Source of the DNA: Symbiodinium natans
Taxonomy: Eukaryota; Sar; Dinophyceae; Suessiales; Symbiodiniaceae
Assembly: GCA_905221605.1 (NCBI GenBank)
Contig: CAJNDS010001001.1
Coordinates: 1,462,792 to 1,482,791, forward strand
DNA: 20,000 nucleotides
Direction: 5' to 3'
Under the pieces are notes generated by a model that had not been told where the DNA came from, made no database searches, and worked only from the letters and a program-made list of their open reading frames with translations. Every line of letters starts with the position of its first letter. Positions within the stretch are counted from its first letter, which is position 1. A program made the translations under genes and the position numbers. Below, piece after piece: positions 1 through 6,717 of this stretch.

Positions 1-56
1 CTAAACACCTAAACCCCTAAACCCCTAAACCCCTAAACCCTAAACCCTAAACCTAA
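1..56 (-). repeat. Degenerate CCCTAAA block at window edge
   Basis: The block begins with 8-mer variants (CCCCTAAA, three copies) and passes into regular CCCTAAA. C-strand repeats at a left edge are what a chromosome's left end would show. Many similar blocks lie inside the window, so this alone does not mark a true end. Confidence 0.9.
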
Positions 57-191
57 TAGCCCATCGTGGATGACCACGGAAGACTCAGGCTTTGCCCCTG
101 TGGCGCAGCGCCGTGTGCAGCTTGGCAAAGCGGGCAGCGTGCCAGTCATTACCGTCTAGGCTGGGCCCAGATTTTAGGAACGGATCACTAA
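57..191. other. Non-repeat island 1
   Basis: This unique-looking segment sits between two telomere blocks. A stop-free forward frame of 43 codons runs from 60 and ends at TAA 189-191. It has no ATG start and no motif I recognise. A frame this long is expected by chance in one of six frames, so it is not called as a gene. Confidence 0.5.
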
Positions 192-231
192 TTTAGGGTT
201 TAGGGTTTAGGGTTTAGGGTTTAGGGTTTAA
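192..231 (+). repeat. Interstitial TTTAGGG block
   Basis: Between five and six perfect TTTAGGG heptamers stand in G-strand orientation, opposite to the block at the window start. Confidence 0.95.
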
Positions 232-528
232 ATGGTCCAGAAGTACGGGTATTTCAGACCTTTCCTTGAATGGGCCTGCCGATCCATCTTCAACTGTCTG
301 TATTGCCCTACACTTCCCTGGCTCAAGTCCGTGGGGATGTCTTCAGGGTGGAAGTTCCCATATGTATCTTAGCCCCACAGGGCACTGCAGAAGATGGCTT
401 GTGAACCCTCTGCAGCATGCCTTGTCGGGCCCCCCCGGAGCTTCACACAGCAGGCAGGAAAAGAGCGCGGCGCTACCCTCTGAACTCCTCCAAGAACCGG
501 GATGTTAAACCCTCCTAAACCCTGCAAA
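232..528. other. Non-repeat island 2 with short open frames
   Basis: Two overlapping forward frames are open. One runs from ATG 270 to TGA 402-404 (44 codons). The other runs to 508 (about 80 codons) but needs a non-ATG start at 266. Neither shows a family motif. They overlap out of frame, so at most one could be real. I see no gene that can be supported. Confidence 0.35.
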
Positions 529-612
529 GCCCAAAGCCCTAAGCCCTAAACATCCCGAAGCCCTAAACTCTAAAACCCTAAACATCCCTAAGCCCTCAGC
601 CCGAAACCCTCA
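529..612 (-). repeat. Decayed CCCTAAA block
   Basis: Heptamer-like CCCTAAA, CCCTAAG and CCCGAAG units are separated by short interruptions such as CATC. It is a telomere-derived stretch that has lost its strict period. Confidence 0.75.
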
Positions 613-718
613 ACCCAAACTCCGCCCCTCTCCCCTCCCCCCCCCCCAGTCGCTATGGTCTTGGGTGCCCATGAGATCGGGATTGGTGTTCAGAGGTCTG
701 GTTCAAAGAAGATTTACG
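613..718. other. Island 3 with an 11-base C run
   Basis: A pyrimidine tract ending in C11 (637-647) and CAG looks like a splice acceptor. Behind it a frame opens with ATG 655 and stops at TAG 730-732 inside the next block (25 codons). This is too short to support a gene. Confidence 0.35.
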
Positions 719-912
719 GGCTTAGGGCTTAGGGTTTCGGAGTTTAGGGCTTTCGGGGTTCAGGGGTGCAGGGTTTTAGGGGTTTTAGGGGTTTAGGGGT
801 CTAGTGTTTAGGGCTTTCGGGGTTCAGGGGTGCAGGGGTTTAGGGGTTTTAGGGGTTTAGTGTTTAGGGCTTGGGGTTTGGGGTTTGGGGTTTGGGGTTC
901 AGGGGTTCAGGA
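719..912 (+). repeat. Degenerate TTTAGGG-derived block
   Basis: Telomere-like units include TTTAGGG, TTTAGGGG, TTTCGGGG, TTCAGGGG and, at the 3' end, about four TTTGGGG units. Period and sequence are relaxed compared with the perfect blocks. Confidence 0.8.
743..862 (+). repeat. Tandem duplication inside the degenerate block
   Basis: A 64-bp segment (743-806) is repeated as a 56-bp copy (807-862). Both contain the same order of variant units: TTTAGGGC, TTTCGGGG, TTCAGGGG, TGCAGGG, then TTTTAGGGG units and GTG at the end. The second copy lacks one unit. Confidence 0.8.
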
Positions 913-988
913 TCGAACCCTGTATGCTGCAGCCGAACCTTTGTTTCCTCTGCAACCCCTGGGAAGCCCCCAACCTCCATCCGAAAGG

Positions 989-1035
989 ATCCTAAACCCT
1001 AAACCCTAAACCCTGAACCCTGAACCCTGAACCCA
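989..1035 (-). repeat. CCCTAAA/CCCTGAA block
   Basis: Three CCCTAAA units are followed by about three CCCTGAA units, so one variant forms a local run. Confidence 0.85.
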
Positions 1036-1257
1036 GAAAACCCTCCACCCTTTCCGGCCCCTGTTCAGCCCTATCATCTGCAGCCTGTGCGCCCTACAAG
1101 CCCAAGAAGGTTTAGGAGTTAGGGTTGTTACCCCCGATACAAACCTTCATCCACCCCAATCAGTCCTCAATTCAGCCCGGAGGAGCCCTGCAACCCCCCT
1201 GATCCTGCAGCCGGGCCCTACGCTTACACCCTAAACCGCATGGCTTGAAAGAATTGG
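1036..1257. other. Island 4, C-rich, no gene seen
   Basis: The segment is C-rich with scattered CCTGCAGCC-like words and a short TTTAGGAGTTAGGG relic near 1111-1126. No frame or RNA feature can be supported. Confidence 0.5.
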
Positions 1258-1380
1258 ATTCAGGATTGAGGGTTTAGGCTTCGGGCTTTAGGATTCAGGG
1301 TTTGGCATTTAGGGCTTAGGGTTTAGGGATTAGCCCTACAAGCCCGAAACCCCAACACCCTAACACCCTAAACCCCCCAA
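1258..1380. repeat. Decayed G-strand then C-strand telomeric sequence
   Basis: Decayed TTTAGGG-like units (about 1258-1330) give way, after a short AGCCCTACAAGCC stretch, to CCCTAACA and CCCTAAA units (about 1343-1376). The orientation switches within the segment. Confidence 0.6.
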
Positions 1381-1397
1381 GCAAGAATTATGGGGTT

Positions 1398-1457
1398 CTT
1401 AGGGAGGTCCCTAAGGCTCCCTAAGTCTCCCTAAGCTTCCCTAACGTTCCCTAGGTA
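1398..1457. repeat. 10-bp tandem repeat starting in a palindrome
   Basis: Five units of about 10 bp (consensus TCCCTAAGNC) fill 1408-1457. The first unit is also the right arm of a perfect inverted repeat: CTTAGGGA (1398-1405), two bases, then TCCCTAAG (1408-1415). Confidence 0.8.
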
Positions 1458-1484
1458 CCTACCCATGAACCCCCTCCCTGAAGA

Positions 1485-1530
1485 ACCCTAAACCCTGAAA
1501 CCTAAACCCTTAACCCTGAAACCCTAAACT
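1485..1530 (-). repeat. Decayed CCCTAAA block
   Basis: CCCTAAA, CCCTGAA and CCTTAA units lie in C-strand orientation with irregular spacing. Confidence 0.7.
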
Positions 1531-1600
1531 ATAAAAACTGAACCCCAAAGCCTCTCCCGTCCGAGGAACAGTCCCTTAAGAGCCCCTATAAAACGAAACA

Positions 1601-1700
1601 ACCCTAAACCCTAAACCCTAAACCCTAAACCCTAAACCCTAAACCCTAAACCCTAAACCCTAAACCCTAAACCCTAAACCCTAAACCCTAAACCCTAAAC
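1601..1700 (-). repeat. Perfect CCCTAAA block, about 14 units
   Basis: An uninterrupted, error-free heptamer run. It has decayed far less than its neighbours, so it is younger or homogenised. Confidence 0.97.
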
Positions 1701-1782
1701 AAAGAAGGACGCGGAAGACTCGGAGATGGGCAGCACCACGATCCACACCCATCAGGCGCACCAGTCGCCGGGCGCCCCTGGG
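1701..1782. other. Short GC-rich spacer between opposed telomere blocks
   Basis: This 82-bp GC-rich spacer separates a C-strand block on its left from a G-strand block on its right. No feature was recognised in it. Confidence 0.5.
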
Positions 1783-1953
1783 TGTTTAGGATTTAGGGCT
1801 TTAGGCTTTAGGGTTTAGGGTTTAGGGTTTAGGGTTTAGGGGTTTAGGGTTTAGGGTTTAGGGTTTAGGGTTTCGAGTTTAGGGTTTCGGGCTTTAGTGT
1901 TTAGGGTTTCGGGTTTGGGGTTTAGGGTTTCGAGTTTGGGGTTTAGGGCTTTC
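1783..1953 (+). repeat. TTTAGGG block with TTTCGGG and TTTGGGG variants
   Basis: Mostly TTTAGGG, with TTTCGAG, TTTCGGG, TTTAGTG and TTTGGGG units toward the 3' end. Confidence 0.93.
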
Positions 1954-2015
1954 TCAGGCCCTTGGGACATGCTGTGCCTTCCCTTGTTGGTTTTTCAGAG
2001 GATCATATTCAGGAA
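1954..2015 (+). repeat. Single diverged copy of the ~58-bp repeat
   Basis: It contains AGGCCCTTGGGA, a T-rich middle and GAGGATCATATTCAGGAA. The same words in the same order make up the tandem repeat at 3172-3480, so this is a dispersed copy. Confidence 0.7.
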
Positions 2016-2128
2016 GCCCTAAACCCTAAACTCGAAACTCCTCCAAGCTTCCCCGAACCTGACCCCTTAATAATTTCAATAAACCCTAAACCCTAAACCC
2101 TAAACCCTAAACCCTAAACCCTAAACCC
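2016..2128 (-). repeat. Split CCCTAAA block
   Basis: A short run (2016-2033) and a regular run (2080-2128, about seven units) are separated by 46 bp of non-telomeric sequence. Confidence 0.88.
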
Positions 2129-2242
2129 ATTTTGGGAAATACCCGTATGTTTCAGGGTTCAAGGGCCATCCTAGAATGGCATCCTCTCCGAATCCGTCTT
2201 AGCGGTTAAGGGGGTTTTCTGTAGGTTTTGGGGTACCCTAAA
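2129..2242. other. Island 5, no gene seen
   Basis: Unique-looking sequence between opposed blocks. No open frame, RNA or repeat worth naming was seen. Confidence 0.4.
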
Positions 2243-2380
2243 GGGTTTGGGTTTAGGGTTTAGGGTTTAGGGTTTAGAGTTTAGGGTTTAGGGTTCAGGG
2301 TTTAGGGTTTAGGGTTTGGGGTTTGGGGTTTGGGGTTTAGGATTTGGGGTTTATGGTTTGGGTTTGGGGTTTAGGGTTTC
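2243..2380 (+). repeat. TTTAGGG/TTTGGGG block
   Basis: TTTAGGG units pass into TTTGGGG units (2315-2370) with occasional TTTAGAG and TTCAGGG. Confidence 0.92.
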
Positions 2381-2479
2381 CCGAGACCTGAAACCCTTAC
2401 CCCACCCGTAGAGACCTTGCCGGCTCAGCCCTCACCTGCCTGAGAGTTTAGGGCTTAGTGGGTTTCGCAGTTTAGGATT

Positions 2480-2553
2480 TTAAACCCTAAACCCCTAAAC
2501 CCTAAACCCTAAACCCTAAACCCTAAACCCTAAACCCTAAACCCTAGGGTTTA
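2480..2553 (-). repeat. CCCTAAA block ending in a C-to-G palindromic switch
   Basis: About nine CCCTAAA units run directly into one reversed unit. The junction is the perfect 16-nt palindrome TAAACCCTAGGGTTTA at 2538-2553. Confidence 0.93.
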
Positions 2554-2663
2554 AGCATATTTGCGCTGTTAGGGAGTTTAGGGGGAGAGTTTTGCGGGGG
2601 TTCTCGGGGCTTTGGGGTTCTGGAGCTTAGGGCTGAGGGGCCTTCTAAGGGCTTAACACTAGT

Positions 2664-2709
2664 TAAACCCTAAACCCTAAATCCTAAACCCTAAACCCTA
2701 AACCCTAAA
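2664..2709 (-). repeat. Short CCCTAAA block
   Basis: Six units, one of them ATCCTAA. The block lies just after an 11-mer, CTTCTAAGGGC (2642-2652), that recurs at 9090 and 9490. Confidence 0.9.
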
Positions 2710-2800
2710 CATACATAAACGAAGGTTTCGGAGTTCTAGCTTTTCGGTGCCGAATGGACGTGAGTTAGGGCTTTTGTGGGGTTTTGAGGTCTAGAGAGTT

Positions 2801-2957
2801 TTGGGTTTAGGGTTTGGGGGTTTGGGGACAAAAGGGTTTAAAGGTTTGGGGTTTGGGGTTTTGGGGTTTAGGATTTAGGGTTTAGGGTTTAGGGAATAGG
2901 GGTTTAGGGTTTGGGGCTCATGGTTTAGGGGTTTGTGGTTTAGGGTGTGGGGGGGTT
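2801..2957 (+). repeat. Mixed TTTAGGG/TTTGGGG block
   Basis: TTTAGGG and TTTGGGG units are interrupted at 2829-2840 (GACAAAAGGG) and 2893-2900. The block is moderately decayed. Confidence 0.88.
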
Positions 2958-3072
2958 GAGTTATCAGGGGTTTACGTTGCGTTTCGGCGCAGTTCCCCGA
3001 TCCACTCTTGAGGGTCTTGGTGTCATCCTCCCAGTTCAGGGAGAACAACAAAGCCCCAAACCCGGAACTTGA
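2958..3072 (-). other. Island 6, open on the minus strand
   Basis: A minus-strand frame is open across the whole island, about 38 codons, entering from the block at 3073 and leaving into the block at 2957. It contains the residues NWEDDTKTLKSGSGN, which read as ordinary protein. There is no start codon or known motif. A chance open frame is just as likely. Confidence 0.25.
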
Positions 3073-3168
3073 CCCTAAACCCTAAACCCTAAACCCTAAA
3101 CCCTAAACCCTAAACCCTAAACCCTAAACCCTAAACCCTAAACCCTAAACCCTAAACCCTAAACCCTA
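3073..3168 (-). repeat. Perfect CCCTAAA block, about 13-14 units
   Basis: A long error-free heptamer run, directly followed by the ~58-bp tandem repeat. Confidence 0.97.
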
Positions 3169-3171
3169 CCA

Positions 3172-3480
3172 GGTAGGCCCTTGGGATATTGTGTATTGGG
3201 TTTTGAGGAGATCATATTTCGAAATACGTAGGCCGTAGGCCCTTGGGAAATGTCTATTGGGTTTTGAGGGGATCATATTTAGGAATGGGAAGGCCCTGGG
3301 GATATTTTTTGGTTTCGTAGGAGGATCATAAAGTTAGGAAGTTTCAGGAGGATCATATGTCGGAATACGTACCCCCTTGGGAATTGTTTATGGGGGTTTG
3401 AGGGGCTTCTACTTAGGAATAGGTAGGCCCTGGGGATATATATATATATATATGTTTTGGTTTCATAGGAAGCTCATGTA
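3172..3480 (+). repeat. Diverged ~58-bp tandem repeat
   Basis: About five units share the order AGGCCCTTGGGAT, a T/G-rich centre (TATTGGGTTTTGAGG), GATCATAT, then GGAATACGTAGG. Units start near 3172, 3236, 3290, about 3345 and 3421, and some lack part of the sequence. A lone copy lies at 1954-2015. A (TA)n run occupies 3436-3452. Confidence 0.75.
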
Positions 3481-3686
3481 ATAATAATATTCATAACAAT
3501 CATAATAACATAATGACATAATAACAATAATCACAATAATCATAATAAATCATAATATCATAATAACATAGTAACAGAATAACAATACTATCAATAATAA
3601 CAACAATAACAATAGCAATATTGGGATATCAATAATACCAATAATACCAATAATAACAACAATAACAATAATAACAATAGTAATAC
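3478..3686. repeat. A/T-rich degenerate AATAAC/ATAATC microsatellite
   Basis: More than 200 bp consist of ATAAT, AACAAT and CATAAT words with an approximate 3-bp period. The given strand is almost free of G. No coding content. Confidence 0.9.
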
Positions 3687-3807
3687 TAAGGTGTCAAGGG
3701 GCCAGCCTCTGAGAAAGGAGCGACCTCTGAGGCCATGCAGTGACACCGCCACGCCGTTTTCAAAAGCCGCGGGCTTGGTGATTCGGCCTCTGCGTGGATT
3801 TCGTTGG
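3687..3807. other. Island 7, GC-rich, no gene seen
   Basis: An abrupt change from AT-rich microsatellite to GC-rich sequence. CCTCTGAG occurs twice (near 3705 and 3725). No frame was recognised. Confidence 0.45.
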
Positions 3808-3970
3808 TTTAGGGTTTAGGGTTTAGGGTTTAGGGTTTAGGGTTTAGGGTTTAGCGTTTAGGGTTTAGGGTTTAGGGTTTAGGGTTTGGGGTTTGGGGTT
3901 TGGGGTTTGGGGTTTGGGGTTTGGGGTTTGGGGTTTAGGGATTGGGGTTTCGGGATTGGGGTTTAGGGCT
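3808..3970 (+). repeat. TTTAGGG block passing into a TTTGGGG run
   Basis: About ten TTTAGGG units are followed by about seven uninterrupted TTTGGGG units (3885-3934), then decayed units. An apparent 78-codon frame beginning in the TTTGGGG run is a by-product of the repeat. Confidence 0.95.
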
Positions 3971-4106
3971 TACGGAAATGACAACGCACGAACATGCCTT
4001 CACTTCCCTTTCAACGGCAGGCATCTCCGTTATGGCTCGACAAATGCTCGAGCTTTCCAGCCCTTGCGGCGGAAAGTGGCTTCTTTTTGTGTTTCCGGGC
4101 TGCTTG
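3971..4106. other. Island 8, no gene supported
   Basis: A mixed-composition segment. The forward frame crossing it opens within the telomere block and ends in the next one, so it has no independent support. Confidence 0.4.
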
Positions 4107-4145
4107 AAACCCTAAACCCTAAACCTTAAACCCCACACCCTAAAA
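4107..4145 (-). repeat. Short CCCTAAA block
   Basis: About five units, one CCTTAAA and one CCCCACA, in C-strand orientation. Confidence 0.88.
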
Positions 4146-4219
4146 GCTTATACTATCATGGGCAGGTGCAGGGTTCTGTGCTTCCAGGCATGCCACCCAA
4201 CATGGCCACCCCAAAGACG

Positions 4220-4241
4220 GTTTAGGGTTTAGGGTTTAGGG
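4220..4241 (+). repeat. Three-unit TTTAGGG block
   Basis: Three perfect heptamers lie directly before the candidate exon at 4240. The last TTTAG could act as a splice acceptor. Confidence 0.88.
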
Positions 4242-4427
4242 ATACGGCAACACACGCTATCGCGAGCTCGCGGCCATCTTCAATGACCCATGTGTCGCGG
4301 CAAGCACACACATTCCCTCTTCCCTTGATGCAAGCGATGACGAACACAGGAAGCCATACTTCTCGAGTTTTTCCATAAAAAAGCACAATGGTTTCGAATT
4401 TCTGCGTGCTGTGCCATACTTTTGCAG
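4240..4427 (+). CDS. Candidate internal exon of an unrecognised protein
   Basis: A forward frame is open for about 62 codons from just after TAG 4237-4239. It ends at TTTGCAG followed by GTGAGT (4428-4433), a perfect splice-donor consensus that cuts in phase 2. Readable stretches include RYRELAAIFNDP near the start and FEFLRAVPYFC at the end, with balanced composition and no low-complexity bias. There is no ATG in a start position, so it would be an internal exon whose acceptor may be the TTTAG of the telomere block. I recognise no domain. By rough count, an open frame this long in one of six frames would appear by chance in about a quarter of such islands, so the donor site is the main support. 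It could also be debris of a broken gene. Confidence 0.35.
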
Positions 4428-4453
4428 GTGAGTTGAGCGTTTAAGGCTTAAGT

Positions 4454-4519
4454 GCCCTAAACCCTAGACCCTAAACCCTAATCCCTAAACCCTAAACCCT
4501 AAACCCTAGACCCTAAACC
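4454..4519 (-). repeat. CCCTAAA block with CCCTAGA variants
   Basis: About nine units include CCCTAGA twice and CCCTAAT once. Confidence 0.93.
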
Positions 4520-4622
4520 GTCCCAGGAACAGTCCGTCTCCGGTTTCACCAACTTCACTCGCAGCTTCCTTGGTGCCAAGGCCAGCGAGTCTACTTGTTT
4601 TGGTTAGGGCTTCGGACAGGAC
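4520..4622 (+). other. Island 9 with a short open frame
   Basis: The frame at 4521-4607 is open for 28 codons to TAG. CTCGCAG (4558-4564) could be an acceptor in phase with the donor at 4428, a 137-nt intron containing the telomere block. The evidence is only the phase match. Confidence 0.22.
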
Positions 4623-4660
4623 ACCCTAAACCCTAAACCCTAAACTCTAAACTCTAACCC
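4623..4660 (-). repeat. Short CCCTAAA block
   Basis: About five units decaying to CTCTAAA and CTCTAAC at the 3' end. Confidence 0.88.
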
Positions 4661-4803
4661 CTCCTACATAAATAGGTTCCTGGGGGGTGCTGCCCATTGG
4701 TGTTCGGAAACACCCCAACAAACCGTATTCGGCCTTGCTAGAGAGCTTTCGGGCTCAGGTGACTGCACCTGTTCCCTCGGAATGTCCAGCTCCACCCCCT
4801 CTG
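4661..4803. other. Island 10, no gene seen
   Basis: A GC-balanced segment. It ends in CCTCTG (4798-4803), and the same 6-mer follows the next telomere block (4840-4845). This is a possible but weak short direct repeat around that block. Confidence 0.4.
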
Positions 4804-4840
4804 GTTTAGGATTTAGGGTTTAGGGTTGAGGGTTTAGGGC
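4804..4840 (+). repeat. Short TTTAGGG block
   Basis: About five units with variants TTTAGGA and TTGAGGG, bracketed by the 6-mer CCTCTG. Confidence 0.88.
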
Positions 4841-4921
4841 CTCTGACATCGAGACCCCTCACCTTGAGAACCCCGATAATCTAGAAGGGTCTCATGAATC
4901 TCGAGCCCTAGATCTGTAGTT
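4841..4921. other. Short island 11, no gene seen
   Basis: Contains TCGAGACCCC, CTTGAGAACCCCG and ATCTCGAGCC, loosely repeated GAGA/CCC words. No function was seen. Confidence 0.35.
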
Positions 4922-5006
4922 TGGGTTTAGGATTTAGGGTTTAGGTTTAGGGTTTAGGGTTTAGGGGTTTAGATCAGGGTTCAGGGCACAGGGTTTCGGG
5001 TTTCGA
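4922..5006 (+). repeat. TTTAGGG block with decayed 3' end
   Basis: TTTAGGG and TTTAGG units, then TTCAGGG, GCACAGGG, TTTCGGG and TTTCGAG. Confidence 0.9.
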
Positions 5007-5357
5007 GTAGTTCTTGTTTGTTTTAGTTTTTTTTTCTCTTGGGGGGGAGGGGGGGGGGAGAGAGAGTCTAGAGCAGCTTTTGAACAAATCTCGCGTGGCC
5101 CCTGCCTCTCCCAGGAGCCCGCACCTCCCACGCCTGGACGGTTTTTCTAGCATTCTTTCCTTTGTGGTGCTTTACTGTAACTTTAGATCCTTAGCCTTTT
5201 TGGTTTTTTTGGGTTTCTTATTAAGGCAGCTAAAAGTTTGTTTTTTTACTACCCTCCTAAGTGCAGCCAAGTTTCCCTCTATTTAGGATTTCGGTTTCCT
5301 TATAAGCCCCGGTTTAAGCCAACAAGGGCCCCCTTGTTCATTCCGAAATTTCTCTTA
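5007..5357. other. Pyrimidine-rich island with a T-run to G-run switch
   Basis: T9CTCTT (to 5039) switches abruptly to a G-rich run at 5040-5066, two G runs of at least seven split by A, then AGAGAGAG. The rest is T-rich with several YYYYAG words. It resembles intron sequence more than coding sequence. A 90-codon forward frame is hydrophobic because of poly-T and is not supported. AACAAGGG/CCCTTGTT (5321-5338) is an 8-bp inverted repeat. Confidence 0.5.
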
Positions 5358-5373
5358 GACTCTTGGGTCTAGT
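5358..5373 (+). repeat. Left 16-bp direct repeat flanking a telomere block
   Basis: GACTCTTGGGTCTAGT is identical to 5551-5566. The telomere block begins six bases after it. Confidence 0.9.
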
Positions 5374-5378
5374 AGCCT

Positions 5379-5524
5379 GAACCCTAAACCCTAAACCCTA
5401 AACCCTAAACCCTAAACCCTAAACCCTAAACCCTAAACCCTAAACCCTAAACCCTAAACCCTAAACCCTAAACCCTAAACCCTAAACCCTAAACCCTAAA
5501 CATAAACCCTAAACCCTAAACCCC
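5379..5524 (-). repeat. Longest CCCTAAA block, about 20 units
   Basis: Nearly perfect heptamers with one interruption (CATAAA at 5501-5506). It is enclosed by the 16-bp direct repeats at 5358 and 5551. Confidence 0.98.
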
Positions 5525-5550
5525 GATTATTCCTAGGTTACTCTGTCGGG

Positions 5551-5566
5551 GACTCTTGGGTCTAGT
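5551..5566 (+). repeat. Right 16-bp direct repeat flanking a telomere block
   Basis: An exact copy of 5358-5373, 26 bp beyond the block. It merges into the pyrimidine tract of a splice-acceptor-like site ending at 5580. Confidence 0.9.
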
Positions 5567-5580
5567 TTTCTTCTCCCCAG

Positions 5581-5680
5581 GCGCAATGATCCCATGACCC
5601 GAGCCGGCCTCAGCTTTGCGCATGAGAGCCCGTTTCTTGGAGGATGGATGAGGGAGCTTGCCGGATTGATTAGGGTTTAG
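5581..5680 (+). CDS. Candidate exon with strong acceptor, truncated in telomere repeat
   Basis: TTTTCTTCTCCCCAG (5566-5580) is a textbook 3' splice site. The sequence after it is open for 32 codons in phase 2 and ends at TAG 5678-5680, inside the following TTTAGGG block. Readable stretches are RNDPMTRAGLSF and FLGGWMRELAG. The phase fits the donor at 4428, so the two could be exons of one gene across an intron holding three telomere blocks, but one in three random pairs would fit. No family was recognised. The end is dictated by telomere repeat, so if it was ever a gene it is broken here. Confidence 0.3.
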
Positions 5681-5754
5681 GGTGTAGGGTGTAGGGTGTA
5701 GGGTTTAGGGTTTAGGGTTTAGGGTTTAGGGTTTAGGGTTTAGGGTTTAGGGTT
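5670..5754 (+). repeat. TTTAGGG block with three TGTAGGG units
   Basis: Three consecutive TGTAGGG variants (about 5682-5702) are followed by about seven perfect units. Confidence 0.95.
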
Positions 5755-5793
5755 GTTGTATGTATACTGCATGATAAATAGTCGTAGGTATAA

Positions 5794-5919
5794 GTTATAA
5801 GCCTACTCAAGCACTTGGGGGGCCGGTCCTCGAAGTTGGGTCGGGAAAAGCCCGACTTGGCGCTTGACTTCTGCAAGAGGATGTTCGCCAAGCTGTGTAA
5901 ACAACCCCCCCCCCCCTAA
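5794..5919 (+). CDS. Candidate open-frame fragment
   Basis: A frame is open from after TAA 5791-5793 to TAA 5917-5919, 41 codons. It ends in four Pro codons made by the C12 run, and its stop is formed where that run meets TAAG. Readable residues include KLGREKPDLALDFCKRM, basic and helix-like. It has an ATG only at 5881, too late for a useful start. No family was recognised. It is possibly a gene fragment, and chance is a serious alternative. Confidence 0.22.
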   Translation, partial: VISLLKHLGGRSSKLGREKPDLALDFCKRMFAKLCKQPPPP

Positions 5920-5964
5920 GCCCTAAACCCTAAACCCTAAGGCTTAAACCCTAGACCCTAAACA
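5905..5964 (-). repeat. C12 run leading into a short CCCTAAA block
   Basis: Twelve C (5905-5916) pass into CCCTAAG, CCCTAAA, GCTTAAA and CCCTAGA units. Confidence 0.88.
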
Positions 5965-6094
5965 CCATCCGCTTTCCTGCACAATGCCATGTGGTCACTC
6001 CTCCAAACTGAGGCCCCTCTATAAGGCGGCCCCTAACGTTTGGGCCCTGGGTACCCAAAAAGAGACCATCATGAATTTTGTGAACTGACAATGT
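5965..6094. other. Island 12, no gene seen
   Basis: Unique-looking. TGGGTACCCAAAAAGAGACC (6049-6068) resembles TGGGACACCCAAAAAG near 12963, possibly an old dispersed repeat. Confidence 0.4.
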
Positions 6095-6204
6095 ACCCTA
6101 AACCCTAAACCCCAAACCCTGAACCCCAAACCCCAAACCCCAAACCCTAAACCCTAAACCCTAAACCCTAAACCCCAAACCCTAAACCCTAAACCCTAAA
6201 CCCT
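6095..6204 (-). repeat. CCCTAAA block with CCCCAAA variants
   Basis: About 15 units. CCCCAAA makes a run near 6123-6142 and recurs once at 6172-6178. CCCCAAA is the complement of the TTTGGGG variant seen in other blocks. Confidence 0.95.
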
Positions 6205-6340
6205 TCTTCCTTTTGACACCTTCCGGCTCCGAGGTCATTGGCTTCGGGTGGACCGCCCGCAAACAAAGCATGGCGCACAGGAGTTGAAGGGAATCTACAT
6301 CTCCATGGGTCATGATTTAGCTTAAGGGTGTAGAGTATTT
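6205..6340. other. Island 13, no gene seen
   Basis: GC-balanced, unique-looking, with no frame worth naming. Confidence 0.4.
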
Positions 6341-6462
6341 CGGGTTTAGGGTTTAGGTTTAGGGTTTAGGTTTAGGGTTTAGGGTTTAGGGTTCAGGGTT
6401 CAGGGTTTAGGGTTTAGGGTTTAGGGTTTAGGGTTTAGGGTTTAGGGTTTAGGGTTTAGGGC
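6341..6462 (+). repeat. TTTAGGG block, about 17 units
   Basis: Includes two 6-base units (TTTAGG) and two TTCAGGG units near the centre. Confidence 0.95.
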
Positions 6463-6717
6463 TCTCCGCAACCTGAGACCAAGCAGCGACCTATACCACT
6501 AGAAGCGCGCATATGCAGCCCGAAATCCTAAATGGGCTCTAGTGTTGAGGGTTTAGGGTTTCACCTGCTGGGCTCAAGTTGAGAGCGGTGTTTACGGAGC
6601 TGCGGGGCATCAGGGTCAGGTTGGGGTGCGTGGACCTTAAACCCTAAAGCCCTACAAGCCAAGATGCTAACACCTTTGAAGCTTTTCACAGCCTTGATTC
6701 CTAGACTCTTAAACCCT
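6463..6717. other. Island 14 with short telomeric relics
   Basis: Mostly unique sequence with relics TTGAGGGTTTAGGG (6545-6560) and CCTTAAACCCTAAAG (6634-6648). No gene was recognised. Confidence 0.45.

Noticed and set aside
1-56. Window start as a true chromosome end.
   Set aside because: The orientation fits, but the block is short and decayed, and many equal or better blocks lie inside. The sequence alone cannot show an end.
243-2147. A 12-base inverted match (TACGGGTATTTC at 243 and its complement at 2136).
   Set aside because: Several 12-base matches are expected by chance in 20 kb, and flanks do not extend it.
4798-4845. CCTCTG on both sides of the short block at 4804-4840 as a third case of flanking direct repeats.
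   Set aside because: A 6-mer match is too short to stand alone. It is noted only as compatible with the two long cases.
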